Shown here one piece after another: positions 25,071 through 37,351 of a DNA stretch of 64,000 nucleotides. The first letter of the stretch is position 1, and every line of letters begins with the position of its first letter. Both the position numbers and the translations under genes were made by a program. Under the pieces are notes generated by a model, which worked only from the letters and a program-made list of their open reading frames with translations, was not told the DNA's origin and did no database searches. The stretch is from Syngnathus acus (Eukaryota > Chordata > Actinopteri > Syngnathiformes > Syngnathidae): contig NC_051096.1 of assembly GCF_901709675.1 (NCBI RefSeq), positions 4,241,001-4,305,000 on the forward strand, written 5' to 3'.

Positions 25071-28000
25071 TATTTTGGACAAAAAATGTAATGTAAAATA
25101 ATTCAATGTTGACATCTTGCCTACAGAAGTTGAAATACAAAGTGACAGTAATTTCTAATAAAAAATATATGAAATATTGAATTACATTATATATTAAATA
25201 TATTATTATTTTATTTAGCATTTTTTAAACATGGACTTGTGAGACAAACTTGTAATCCTTTCAACCCATGATCATAAATTCACATTCATCTCCACATTAA
25301 TTTTACAGCCTCTTCCAATGTGTGACTTTCACTTTTTTGAGTGTGCAGATGGGACTCAATCTTCCACTGGATCTTATTTTTACTCCAATAACTCGCAATA
25401 TGCACCTAAGTGCTGCCTGTCTATAATACAATTTATTATATGAGATTCAACTATTTCTGGAAGGAAAGAAAAAAAAAATCATGCTAAATGTAAGTCTCAC
25501 ATGTGCTGCACAAATGTTATTTGTCCTTGTGTCACTCTTGATGGATTCCCCTCATAAGACAAGGACGATCGGGGATCATTCTTCACTTCTCCTCCCACTC
25601 AGTCGGTTTGGTCTCCATCATTGTATTCCCTTAACGCCACACATGTTGGTTTTTTCCACATTCTTCTTCCTGCAAGTGAGAAATGGAGATGGGATGTCGT
25701 GGATGGAGTGAGCAAGGAGTAGTTCAAAATCTTGTATGATACATTCATCACAAAATAATATTTTCCCCTTCATAATTATTAGTCAGTAAGCCGCAACTAG
25801 GTGTTAAATTAAATTGAATTAAATTAAATTCTATAGACGTGCTCCTGGACTCAGTTATGATTCTAAAAAATACACATTTATGCAAAATGACGCATTAAAG
25901 TGTGAAGAAGAGGCTATGTTGTTATATTTTTAATCTATGGAGCAAAATTAAACTTTTTTCACCTGCGTTGAAGGATTTGAAGACATTGAATTTCCCCATT
26001 CCGGGACTCGGGACCGATGAGTCAAATTTCAGCTTTGTCCTGGTTGGGTTGAAGAAAGTTCTCTGCCATCCAGAGTTGAAGAAAAGATGATTTGTAATAT
26101 GCAGCGCCATTGGTCTTGATGCTTATCCAAAGTCTTTTCTATCCTCGCCAAAAAGTGGAAAAAAAGGCCTCTTCACCTTCATTGTGCCGGTGTAATTTAA
26201 TCCTTTCCCACAAGTAAAAAGGATTTGACAAAGTTTTCTCAAAAAGAGCACCACTTCAAGGGTTCACGTCAAGATACACAGTAAGAGCAAGACATCAAAT
26301 ACAGGGCAAAATCTTAATTTGTTATTTTTGAAGCATCCCTTAAAGTAAAAGTGCATAATCATTTTGTGAAAAAATAATCGCCAAATGCAGACGGGACCCT
26401 CTTATGATGATTATGACTCATGGTGCTTACGGACAAATGAAAGGGGGCAATTTTAGTAAAAGTATGAATTTTAAAACCAAAACATCAAATTGTACATAAT
26501 GCATTGTACTGCAATTTCCAGATTATAAAAAGCTCCCTAATCACCCTTGAAAAACATTTTTTGTCTGCGTGTATAATTCGGTCCCCCAATTTGCTGGGGG
26601 GTGCCTATTCATAACTTACTCCAACTGACTTTCTTATAGTCATTGATGCACAGAAATAATAATAATAATAATAGATTTTATACAATCATTAGATCCTTGG
26701 GTGACTACAATATGCAAATAGCAAATAACATATCTTTATCATATGCGCATATTAATGACTGCTCTGGACCAATGCTAACGGACTAACACGACTCGTAAAT
26801 CAACACACGCACTATTACTGCATAGCTGCGGAATACGAGTACGGAACTTGTACTTACTTTTCATCATTGACTCGGTACTGAGGAGAATATCAATGAGCAT
26901 AATAATAAGGAATAATATAGCAACTAGGCACCAGCATGAGTTTCTCCTTAGAACCGTGGTGCCACGGGTATCAGGGCAAAAGAAGCCGGAGATGAATCAA
27001 AATCCGCAACAACCGCCAGGGCGAGTGTTTGTTTCAAATTGCATCGTGCCGATCTGTGTTTGGCTGACTATTGCAACATTTTGTGGTTCAGCAGTGCCAC
27101 TTTGGGAACACAACATGGGTTAAAAAGGTGGAGGTGTTTTTAAAAACCATCTTCTCATCTGGAGAACTGCTGACCTTCTTTTCAACTCTTTCACACAGTG
27201 CCCTTGCATTGGCCTTTTGGTCACAGTGCTTAGCTCACGAGAGCTGATAATAAAAAGCGCTAACGATGATGCAATATACAATTTACAGTCAGGTCAACAA
27301 CAGCATACACACAAAAAAACAAAATTGTTTTAACTCATATTGAGTAAGTGCAAACAGGCTAGTCCTATTTTTCACCATCTATAAAAGTGACACCGTAAAA
27401 GGACAATATTTTTCCACATGCAATCATGTATTATGTTTTATTTGAATGTCAGTGATGCAGCATGCAGTGTTGTGTTGCCATGCACACACACATGGATATT
27501 TATGAGCTCTTTCTTGCTCTGTCATCCACGCCCAAACACACACCGCAGGCAGGGAGGGACTCACAAGAGTGTACACATTGAGCTAATCACTCCCACAGAC
27601 ACGTGCACAAGTGGCTGCAGGATAACACTACAAAGCGAATTGGCATCGGTGAGGATAATCAATCAATAATCCGCCATCCTTTCATTTCTCGCACTTTTCT
27701 GCCTGCCTTTACCCTCAAGTGTTTTCAAATTTTTTGACAGTGTGACATCAAATGAATACATGAATGCCAATGAGGCACATCTCAGTTCCGTTAATGTCAC
27801 ACAGATCACAAAATATATGCAGAAAAAATATCAGAGCTAGCACGAAACACGAAATGATTCCCCCACTCAGAGGTTTGCGTGTTTCCAGACCGCATTGAGT
27901 CTTTTGTGTGAATTGGAAGGTTAACATGCCGGCCAATGCCTCATCACTGCAATATTTTCGACTTGTCAAAAGGTCACTGGAAAAGATGTTCCCGTTTAGT

Positions 28001-28271
28001 TGCCTATGGGGAGAGCTGACTGCGCGAGCAGCGGGAAGCTCACCTTACCGGTCCTGCGGCGGTTTATCCGGGTGGCTCCAACCTCCAGGAAGCAACGACA
28101 AGACAAGTTCATTCATCCAGCTCTGTGGGAGAAGCAGAGTTGAAATCAGACAGTGAAGAGTCACCCTAGTAAAACATTGAATAGTACTCGGGAAGGAAAC
28201 CCGTCCCGGAACACGGCCTCGCCCTAGGATAGACCTGCTACATCAAATTACGCTCCTTCCCTGCACATAGC
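25071..28271. other. Intergenic or far-upstream DNA, no gene seen
   Basis: Mostly AT-rich unique sequence. An (AAT)n stretch lies at 26656-26674. A somewhat GC-richer patch at 27980-28100 has no coding signature. Confidence 0.55.
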
Positions 28272-28649
28272 GTAAAAAACAATGTTACATTCTAATTTGA
28301 AATATTTCCCAAATCTGGTTTTAGCCCTGAAATTCACACAGAATTATTGCAAAATGGTCTCAGTACATTCACCAACATCTAATAAAAATAATGAAAGTAA
28401 TAACAAAATAATGAAAATCAACAAATAAAAGAATAATAAAAGTCATAAGAAATGCACCTGTGAAAACAATTTTAAATTCTAATTTTAAATATTTTCAAAA
28501 TGTGGTTTTAGCCCTTAACATTACACAATTATTGCAAAATGGTCTCAATACATTCACCAACATCTAATAAAAATAATGAAAACAATGAAAAGTAATGAAA
28601 AAATGAAAATAAATAAATAATAAAAGTCATAAAAAAAATGCACAAGTGA
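28272..28649. repeat. Two-copy tandem duplication, unit about 189 bp
   Basis: Copy 1 (28272-28460) and copy 2 (28461-28649) share long blocks, including TTTTAGCCCT, TTATTGCAAAATGGTCTC, TACATTCACCAACATCTAAT and AAAAGTCATAA. They differ by scattered substitutions and by length changes in the AAT/AAAT-rich middle. It does not resemble the MITE family. Confidence 0.85.
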
Positions 28650-29485
28650 CGGCATCTCACTGTGCTGCAGTGGCAATGGAATAGTGATTATTCAACAGTG
28701 CAGTGTCTTTTTTTTTTTTTGCCAACGGACCTCTCTCATACATTATGCATCCAAATCATTGCATTTTTTTCCTTCCTTCTCCATTCTGGGCTACAATGCA
28801 TATTTCATCAAGCCAGTGAAATATTGAGCAATCTTATGATTTGATATTCTCTTCCAAAGAGGATTTCAGTTTATATATTTTTCTTGGCATCATTTTGCTT
28901 CTTTTCCTGAAGGACCAAACTTCTGGGTATGTCTCCTTTTGCTTGTTTGTTTACCGCATTTGGGTTTTATTAGTTAATGCTGGCATAATGATCAATGAGG
29001 TGGAGCCATCAACGCCACAGATTACTCAGGCTCGGAGGTCATTGATCCAATAGAGGCCTGGATTCACGCTGGGTTGAACATTAAACCTAATTTGAGTGAA
29101 ATTAGAAAACTCAAACTGCCTTTTCTTCATCTTATTTATGTGGAGGATGGGACATTGGGTCAGAACTGAAGATAAAGTAGATCTCATTAGCTTGCCTCAT
29201 TATATATAAAAAAAAAAAAGATGGTGACTTGGAATAAACTGTGAAACGATTCACTTTATGTTGGTAGTTTCGAAAAATAGAAACCATTTGAAAAACAAAA
29301 TGCTTAAGGGGTTTGGTGTTGAATGACAGTAGCTGCAAGTCTTGTTTGCACCAAAGTGAATCAAAGACAAAACTAAATATTATAACTTTAACAGAACGTC
29401 AAATAGTTTGTTACTTTAAGCAACAGGGCTGGCGAGAACAGATGTAGACGGAAACCTAACACGTAGAAAATATAATAATGATATA
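28650..29485. other. Intergenic DNA, no gene seen
   Basis: AT-rich unique sequence with a T11 run near 28710 and an A11 run near 29210; nothing else recognised. Confidence 0.5.
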
Positions 29486-29795
29486 TGCCGTATTTCCGCA
29501 CTATACGGCGCACCTAAAAACCTCCAATTTTCTCAAAAGCCAACAGTGCGCCTTATAATCAGGTGCGCCTTATATATGGACCAATATTGAGCCACTACAG
29601 CACGCGTGTCCAAAGTCCGGCCCGCGGGACAAACGTATAATTCTTATATATGGACAAAGTTTTAAAATGGGCCATTCATTGAAGGTGCGCCTTTTAATCC
29701 GGTGCACCTTATATATGGACAAAGTTTTAAAATGGGCCATTCATTGAAGGTGTGCCTTATAATCCGGTGCGCCTTATAGTGCGGAAAATACGGTA
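29486..29795 (+). mobile_element. TIR MITE, subfamily A, full length
   Basis: The 310-bp copy has left end GCCGTATTTCCGCAC (one T lost, TA changed to TG) and right end GTGCGGAAAATACGGTA. The internal order is the same as in the copy at 13116-13422, including the hAT-like TGTCCAAAGTCCGGCCCGCG segment and the duplicated ACAAAGTTTTAAAATGGGCC unit. Confidence 0.9.
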
Positions 29796-32700
29796 ATAAA
29801 AAAAATATCATTAACTCATGTTGCTGCCAAATAGTCCATTTAAAATCCAATTCATCTTTTTCTATGACTTTAAACGAAATTCTCATGAGAAAGCGCTGTT
29901 TCAATTAAATTAACTCACAAAGTGACAATGTGAAAAGGGGAACGTCAGATTTCATTTAATACAGGCCCGTGATGGTTGTGATCACTCGGGATCGGTCGCT
30001 TCACGCTCAATTAACAGATGTCAACGTACTTACGTCGGAGACAACCGCGTGCAATATTCAACCTGATTTTTTTTTAGTCATTTGGGGTCATGCCTTCATG
30101 ACATTGCAAACTAACCAGGACTCAGAATAATGGCACGTTTTTGGCGAGGCTGAAAGTTTTTTTTTGAAGAGCGCAGTCACTTAATGGCATAATGCCCCGT
30201 AATTAGCGCCATTTGCAAAGGCACTCTTATGTATCGAGCTCAGAGTCAATTTTCACTCCATTGTAGTGATTGCATGTTGACAACGACTCACGTGTTAGCA
30301 GTTAATTATCTAAATGATGCATAAAGCAAATATCTAATTAGTCAAAGTACTTGAGACAAATTGAGGGATTTACGTCATTTAGATGGAGATATTTTATTTT
30401 GTTCCGTAAAAGTAGATGGGCTCAACATTCTTCCGATATTATTATTGTGATGACATTTCGACGTGACGAATAAAATCTGTTGTAGCATTTATCTGTTATT
30501 CCATTTTTTGTGGCGTGGCTATCATTTTCAAATATGGCCGGTCGTAAAGGAAGCATAGTATCCTCTATAAAAATTTAAAGTGTAGATATGGCGTGAGTCA
30601 GCATAAATAATGCCGTTCACACATTCTAAAACTTTGCAGACACCCTGCGAGATTAGTTTCTTGTTGTGGGTGTCGAGGTGCCTTGTACTGTATTATATTC
30701 GGAATAAGCTTGGCATTTAATTAAGTTCATCGTTGACATTTTGAAGCACAAAGGGCCTGTCACACTGGCCTAATCTACATTTCTCTCCTGCAAAACAATT
30801 TATATATGTAAAAAAAAAAATACTTTGGAGTTTGAATGGCAGCTTACATGCTAATAGCTTGAACAGAAAACTTGGTTTCTAATTCCTACCCTTTAAGCAA
30901 ATCATTGGAATCAATTCAAATCTGTCATGGCTGCCCTTTCAATAAAAGCAAGAAATATTTGATTGCAAATTATAATATGCTTTAAGTGCTAATTAGTTAC
31001 ACTTGAAATGTAAGTAAAGACCCTGTACATCTATTTATAGTACTACTGGTGCCTAAGTCAGCCCTTCCAAATTTGCATTTTTGACTTGTCGTTAGAGTTA
31101 ATGACATGGAATTATTATAATTATATATCATTAGAAAAGTAATTAGCACCCTTGAAATGTCATAAGTATAGGATTTCACAAAATTTGACTATTTCTCAAA
31201 TAATGGCTTCCATAAGTGCCTGTTTGTTTGTTTTTTGACTGCAGTCTCCTGCATCGTAGATATTTTATCACCTTACGGAAGTAAAAATCAAATAAATTCT
31301 TCCCATTTGCACAAACTGAGTAGTCCCACTGGGAGTGAGCAAAGTGCTCCTTTGCTTCCTCTCAAACTAAAAACTTCTTGGGTACATTGACCTTAGGCAC
31401 AATACGCTAAAGTGACATTTGCAGTTGTGCTTAAGCTAGTTGTAGAGCGAAAGAAAAAAAAAAACATCATTATTAATTAAAGGGTAAATAAGTTGGGGAA
31501 GAAATGATTGAATTTCCTCAGGCTTTACACACTGACAAGCAACGTTGGGGGTTTGAAGATTTGGATTTGTAGTGCTATCTGAATTAAATCAGTCATTTAA
31601 AATTGTCATTAATATAAACAGAATAGTAGATGGCCGAATCCAAACAAAATATTTAAAGTGGTTGCTGCTTCTCAATAGCGTCTGAAAATGATACAGTAAG
31701 TCAACAAGAGTATAAAATAAAATAAAATAAAATAAAATAAAATAAAATAAATTAAAAAAGACTGCTCGGGGAGGAGTGCGAAGGCAAAGTGCCAAGACGA
31801 GTCGGGACTCTCAGAGTGAGGATAGAAGAAGATTAAGAAGGCCAGGATGAACATTGATGTAAAGGAGATCACCCTCCAGGGATAAACCCTTTGGTGGTCG
31901 TATAAATAGTCATTAACATTCCCATTCCCTGAAGATGGCGCAACCTCACTGTGTACCTAATGAGGTGTCCGCTGAGGTGTATCAGGAAGGAAAGTGCAAA
32001 TGCTTTTCCATGCTTGCAATGTAACACCCACACAAAAATGCTCAATATGCAAAACTGTACGCTACTGTACATGCAGAGTGTAAACACAAAGACGCAGATA
32101 GACCCGAGACTCTACTGGGGAGATGAATCGACGAGAATAAAATGAGGGGGTTGAAAGCCTGTGCTACAAAGTGGATGGAAGCTGAGCGAAAAGCAGCGGC
32201 AAGAATCGTCTTCTTTGTAGATGTTCAGCTGTTATAACCGTGAAGCCAATTAATACAGAGCGAGTTATATTTAATAACAATGGGTGGGATGTTTCCCTCC
32301 ATAAACACTTAAGTGGATTGAGTGCCAAACAGTATGTAGATGGAAGCATCAGGCTTCAGATTTACATATGTGGCTCATTCAGACATAGCGCAAAATTTAT
32401 TTGTCCTGTAAAACACAGTATGGTGCGGTTTGCAGGTGAATAAAGATCACGGCGGTTTCTTCAAGTCTATCATTTGTTCATATGAGCACACATGAAATGA
32501 AATTCACGCCTCATCTGCTGATCTCTCAACCTCAGCGTATAGCGCCATGTCCGCCGTAGAAGCCTTGAGGAGCACGGATCGAGTGTTTAGTGTGCCGCTC
32601 ACATTCACGACGGCTGAGAGAGTGACCAAAGAGGGCCACCACCCCCCCCGGAGGGGCACTATGCACCTCTTAAGTGGATCACTCTGCGTTGTCACAACGT

Positions 32701-33771
32701 TTTCATGAAGCTCAGTGGGATGGGGCTCCGCAGTCCTTTCATCACCAGCAGACCTAAATGAGCTTTGTCAGCTGGCTAATGCAACGCTGGTGGCTCTGCG
32801 ACTTCCATCCAGCGCACGTCTGCTAAACTCGGAGAAGAAACGGTCATCGTCGTACATTACGTGACATCGTTAACATCTCGTCTCCATCTGCTTTTTGTTT
32901 GTGCAAATCTGGTCAAGGGCAGAGTTTGGCGCAGCGGGTCAGCCGCATTAATTGGTCACTGGGTAAATTTTCCCCGTGTTCCTTTGCTGTGCACATCATG
33001 GATATTATACTAATGAGGGGAAAGGTAAAAAAAAAAAAGGCGTAGGATGGAGGCAATGAAATCAGGAGGGAAAAATAGAGGAGACATGGCATCGGGGAGA
33101 TTAAAGTCAGGGCGTAGGGGTTGATGGTGCATCAGAGAGAGAAAAGAAAAATGGCGTGACAATAGAGCTTGACTGGCTGCAGAGAGCAACAATGTTGACA
33201 TCCCACTGATAAACATTAGTAGGGATAAAAAGATCACAGGAAATTAGTGCCGCAAATTTAAAAAAAAAAATGCTCCTGCGTGTAATTTCTGAAACACGTC
33301 TACCTACCGTTAGCAAGTGGCTATACGCACATTATGTAAATGAAGTGTTTGTGCGGCGAGATCGTAAAAGGATTGCAAATACGATGCCACTCAAATAAAT
33401 CCCTGCAAGGAAAGGGTGATGATGTTGCGTCGCGATAACCAGCCGTGGTGACATTCAGCGTGTCACTTTGACTTAAGAAAAGTGCACTTCTTGGCCCGCT
33501 GCACATACACGCAGCTGTTGGGTATAATTTTAGCTTAGCGCATAACAGACGCGCGGGCCTTACGCGCTAACTACTGCTTTAATGTGCCCTGACACAAACA
33601 AGCAGTTTTGACATAATGCTTTATCCTTCATAGTGTGCAACAAGTTTGTTCCCACACTTCAATCAAAGCGTCACAAAGGAGATATTTAATTGACTATTAT
33701 TAAATACCACCTAAATATGGTCGATACATTGTTGAGGTTGCCCTCATCCAAACCAATGGGCGGAGTCAAAC
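29796..33771. other. Intergenic DNA, no gene seen
   Basis: The segment contains an (AAAAT)n repeat at 31709-31752. A GC-richer unique patch at about 32510-32930 reads as non-coding in all frames. No transcript features are supported. Confidence 0.55.
31709..31752. repeat. (AAAAT)n pentanucleotide repeat
   Basis: About eight consecutive AAAAT units, the last ones imperfect. Confidence 0.88.
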
Positions 33772-34082
33772 TACCGTATTTTCCGCACTATAAGGCGCAC
33801 CTAAACACCTCCAATTTTCTCAAAAGCCGACAGTGCGCCTTATAATCAGGTGCGCCTTATATATGGACCAATATTGAGCCACTACATCAGGCTTGTCCAA
33901 AGTCCGGCCCGCGGGCCAAATGTATATATCTTATATATGGACAAAGTTTTAAAATGGGCCGTTCATTGAAGGTGCGCCTTATAATCCGGTGCGCCTTATA
34001 TATGGACAAAGTTTTAAAATGGGCCATTCATTGAAGGTGCGCCTTATAATCCTGTGCGCCTTATAGTGCAGAAAATACGGTA
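33772..34082 (+). mobile_element. TIR MITE, subfamily A, full length (best reference copy)
   Basis: The 311-bp copy has TA at both edges, TACCGTATTTTCCGCAC at the left and GTGCAGAAAATACGGTA at the right. It carries the complete subfamily A internal order: paired GTGCGCCTTATA motifs 16 bp apart, the hAT-like GTCCGGCCCGCGGGCC segment, and two ACAAAGTTTTAAAATGGGCC units. Few differences from the other A copies suggest recent amplification. Confidence 0.92.
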
Positions 34083-34139
34083 ATTAAATGTCTGAGGAAA
34101 ATGACAGTAAAATGAAGTTAAAAGATTTTAAAACCAACG

Positions 34140-34240
34140 GAGTAGGTGTTGTATAATTCTTGAACTGTGACATGGTTGAACCCCCTATCATAAAAGACAT
34201 GACAGGGGTGTGTAGACTTTTGACATCCACTGTATCCAAC
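34140..34240. mobile_element. Possible Tc1-like terminus fragment
   Basis: GGGGTGTGTAGACTTTTGAC followed by ATCCACTGTA resembles the ends of fish Tc1-like transposons, which often read GTGTAGACTTTT..ATCCACTGTA. Only this end is visible. Confidence 0.4.
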
Positions 34241-35479
34241 TTTTGCATCACGCCATTGCTGCTTCGTACCATTAGGCGGGAAGTAAAGATAAAAAAGAAG
34301 TGGCGGTGGGCATGAAATTCAACAGCGATTTCGATCGTTGCGCAAAGCTCCCTGAGAGGACGAGACCTCTCCTTGACCTCGCCGTTCGCCTCGCAGTTGA
34401 CTTGATTAACTGGAGCACAACAGAGGCCGGCGTTATCGCCGTCGCACAGCCTCCTTAGCGCCCATGGGCCATGCCAGGCGTTGCTACCTCACATGCGGAA
34501 TATTTTCTGTTACTTACAGACGTGACCTCTCGTATATAGTTAGATCGCAGACAATGAACTCGACGCTCGCTCTCGTCGTTGCGCCTCGAGGTTCATCAGT
34601 GACACTGGAGTTACTTCAATATGTGGTTGCACTTTCAGAACATCACAGCCACACAAGTTCATACACGCTTTGCTGATTCTATATGCACAGAACAACGTCT
34701 ATTCTGCATGTATAGAACTTTGATTTGACTTGCGTCAAGATCGGGTTTTTTTTTGCTTTCATCATGGCGTACGGGGAACCGCAAGCTCGCCGCATGACTC
34801 CAAACTTACACTGGACCTCGTCATATAAAAAAAAAAATGATGTCGGGATCAACAATTCTGCTCCTTATTACTTCAAGGTCGATTAAATGCAAAGCTTTGA
34901 AGTTTAGCAACAGCATCAAAAGATGTTTTTTTTTTTCTCTTCTATCTCTCACCTCAGGATTTCAAAGCTTCACTGATGAGTAATGGAACAAAAAGGGAGG
35001 TTGTGCAAATGAGCCAAGACTGTATGCTTACATGATTTTGATGCAGTGGCTGCTATATCAAAATAGTTTGATGTTAGAACATGGCCGTGCTATTATCACC
35101 CTGTCAAACAAAGTAGCAAGAACATATTTTGCGTTGTTTTTAACAATAATTTACAGACATGAATGAATCCAAAATTTGTTTCAATGTATGCCTGACAAGA
35201 ATGTTATCTTGCAGGTTTGTGGAAGTACAGTGACAGTTGCCATGTCAACTGAACGAGGTGTATAGGCCTCCTCTGTGGAGCTTTGAGGTTGACATCTTGG
35301 GAAATTAGACAAATCACACACCATCTGACAACAAAGATCCTTACAGGTGCAGTTTCGAGTCCCCTGTGCGGAGAGTGCCCCAAAATAATTGTAGTGCTCT
35401 GACATCTATAAGCTTTTTCTCAAGTCTTGTTTGCACTGTAGTACTTTGAAATTTGGTGTCAAATGTAAAGTGTGTTATA

Positions 35480-35552
35480 AATAAAATTTATTATTATGAT
35501 TTTCTTATTATTATTTTATTTTTTATTAATTATTATTATTATTATTATTGTG
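35480..35552. repeat. (ATT)n-rich low-complexity tract
   Basis: Interrupted TTA/ATT repetition, ending in seven clean units. Confidence 0.8.
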
Positions 35553-37270
35553 GCAGCTGATTTTCATTTCTCAACTCAAGTCAAAAGACAAAAAATAATA
35601 ATTAATGAAGGTAGAATCAAACTATAAAAGAAAATATGCCCATAATGAGCCTAAATTGGAACTTTTGGGGTGATAAATAGCGAATGCGATACTGGTTGTT
35701 CTGCACAGTAAAGACATCAAGACGTGAAAGCTGGCTGAGTTCCATAAACCAAGTTCATTTAAAATTCGGATGTGCAGGCCGTGTAATGAAATGAAAAATG
35801 ATAAGTGAAACTTTGAAAGAGGTTTTTGTTCAAGGGTACCAATTGCGATTCTAGTCACATTGTGTCGCAAATCTTCGCTGGGGTTAGCCAAATACTACAG
35901 AGCCAGGCAGGCGCCTTTCCAAAATCCATTAAAAATGAAATATCAGTGACACCTCTGTTTAGGTGCAGGGGATATTGGCAATTCATTAAAGACAGTTGTA
36001 GATTTTCTTTTTAGAGCTCTGCTAGTTGTGGGAACAATGCTGAGATACGGTCAGATGGAAAATGCGAGGTCAGTGTTGTCTGACCACACACATACAGGTT
36101 TGTGAGTTATTAAAGGCTGCCAATACTGCCAGTTATTTGGCATCTTGGTCAAAAAATGTTAGTAGAGCACAAATCCCTGACACACTTTTACATAATCTAC
36201 TGCGCATATCTACATTTGCATGTCGGCTGGCAGGCACGTTGACCTTCTCTATCCGAATTCAAGACACGGTACAAGTGATTTTTCCAGATACAGCAGCATG
36301 GCTGTCAGGAAGAGTCATGGAGGTCACCAATTCCCATGCATTATTGAACAGAAAAGTGCGCGAGCAGGTCAGAACCCGAAGACCCGCTGCTCTTTCCGCA
36401 TCGGCTTTGGAACCTGCAGTCAGTGATTGTTGTTTTCAAATTGGCACTTTTTGTTTTGCTGTGGAAGGCGGGGCAGGAGTGAAAATCCCCTTTGATGGCA
36501 AGAAGAAACAATGGATCTCAATTCAAATGAATTTTTAACCTAAACGTGTTTGGGGGTCACATGGTCCAAGATGGACGAAACCTCGACAGATGAAGAGTGT
36601 CATGGTGTTGGAAAGGTAAGGGGATAAAAAAAAAGTCCAGTCTGAGGCAACGTGCAGTAAAAGAGAGAAAAAAAAGTCATCCGGTGGAGGGAGTGGCGGA
36701 GTACCGCAGGGATTGTTAGTTTTAATTGGGCCTCTGGCTTCGGGACAAGCAGTGACAACATCAAAAGGCCAGATATACATCAAGCAGCGCTGGGAAATGT
36801 CGAAACATGCGGGGAAGGGCCGCGGGGCAGAGAGGCGGAGAGAAAAAGGGCATTGTTAGATTGTTAGCAGACACATTTTCCGAGATGTTTTCATAGAATT
36901 GATGAGAAACAGCGAGAAACAGAGAAGATGTGGGTGGGAAGAATTAATTTCAAGGATGAAATGTTATCCCTGTGTTTGGTTAGTCAACAAACTATGACCA
37001 AAAACAATGATAAAAGGACTTAGCCTGCTGTATTTTACTTTTACTTTCTTCACATAAAAAGGTTTTTTTTCCTCTTTTAAATTGTGCTGAATGTTGTGTA
37101 ACTTCACCATCATTCTTTAATTGGAACAATAATCTACTTTATTAATGTAATTCAAAATTTTCAGATCCAAACAATGAACTAATTTTGGTGTGGGGAATAT
37201 GTGTCATTTTTATTATTTTTTGATTTTATTTTTTATTTATTTATATTTATTTATTTATTTTTGTATGTTT

Positions 37271-37320
37271 AAAATTGACAGTGCGCTTTTATTCACACAG
37301 AATCCGGTGCGCTTTATAAT
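37271..37320. mobile_element. Internal fragment of the TIR MITE family
   Basis: GACAGTGCGCTTTTATTCAC and AATCCGGTGCGCTTTATAAT match the paired internal GTGCGCCTTATA motifs of the family. The fragment is embedded in ATTT-rich low complexity and both termini are missing. Confidence 0.6.
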
Positions 37321-37351
37321 AAAATAAATAAATAAATAAATAAATAAATAG
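37320..37351. repeat. (AAAT)n tetranucleotide repeat
   Basis: About seven TAAA units directly abutting the MITE fragment. Confidence 0.85.

Noticed and set aside
36062-36538. Plus-strand reading frame of 158 codons
   Set aside because: No family resemblance, no coding-like context, and an overlapping frame in the same region is also open, which suggests a stop-poor stretch rather than a gene.
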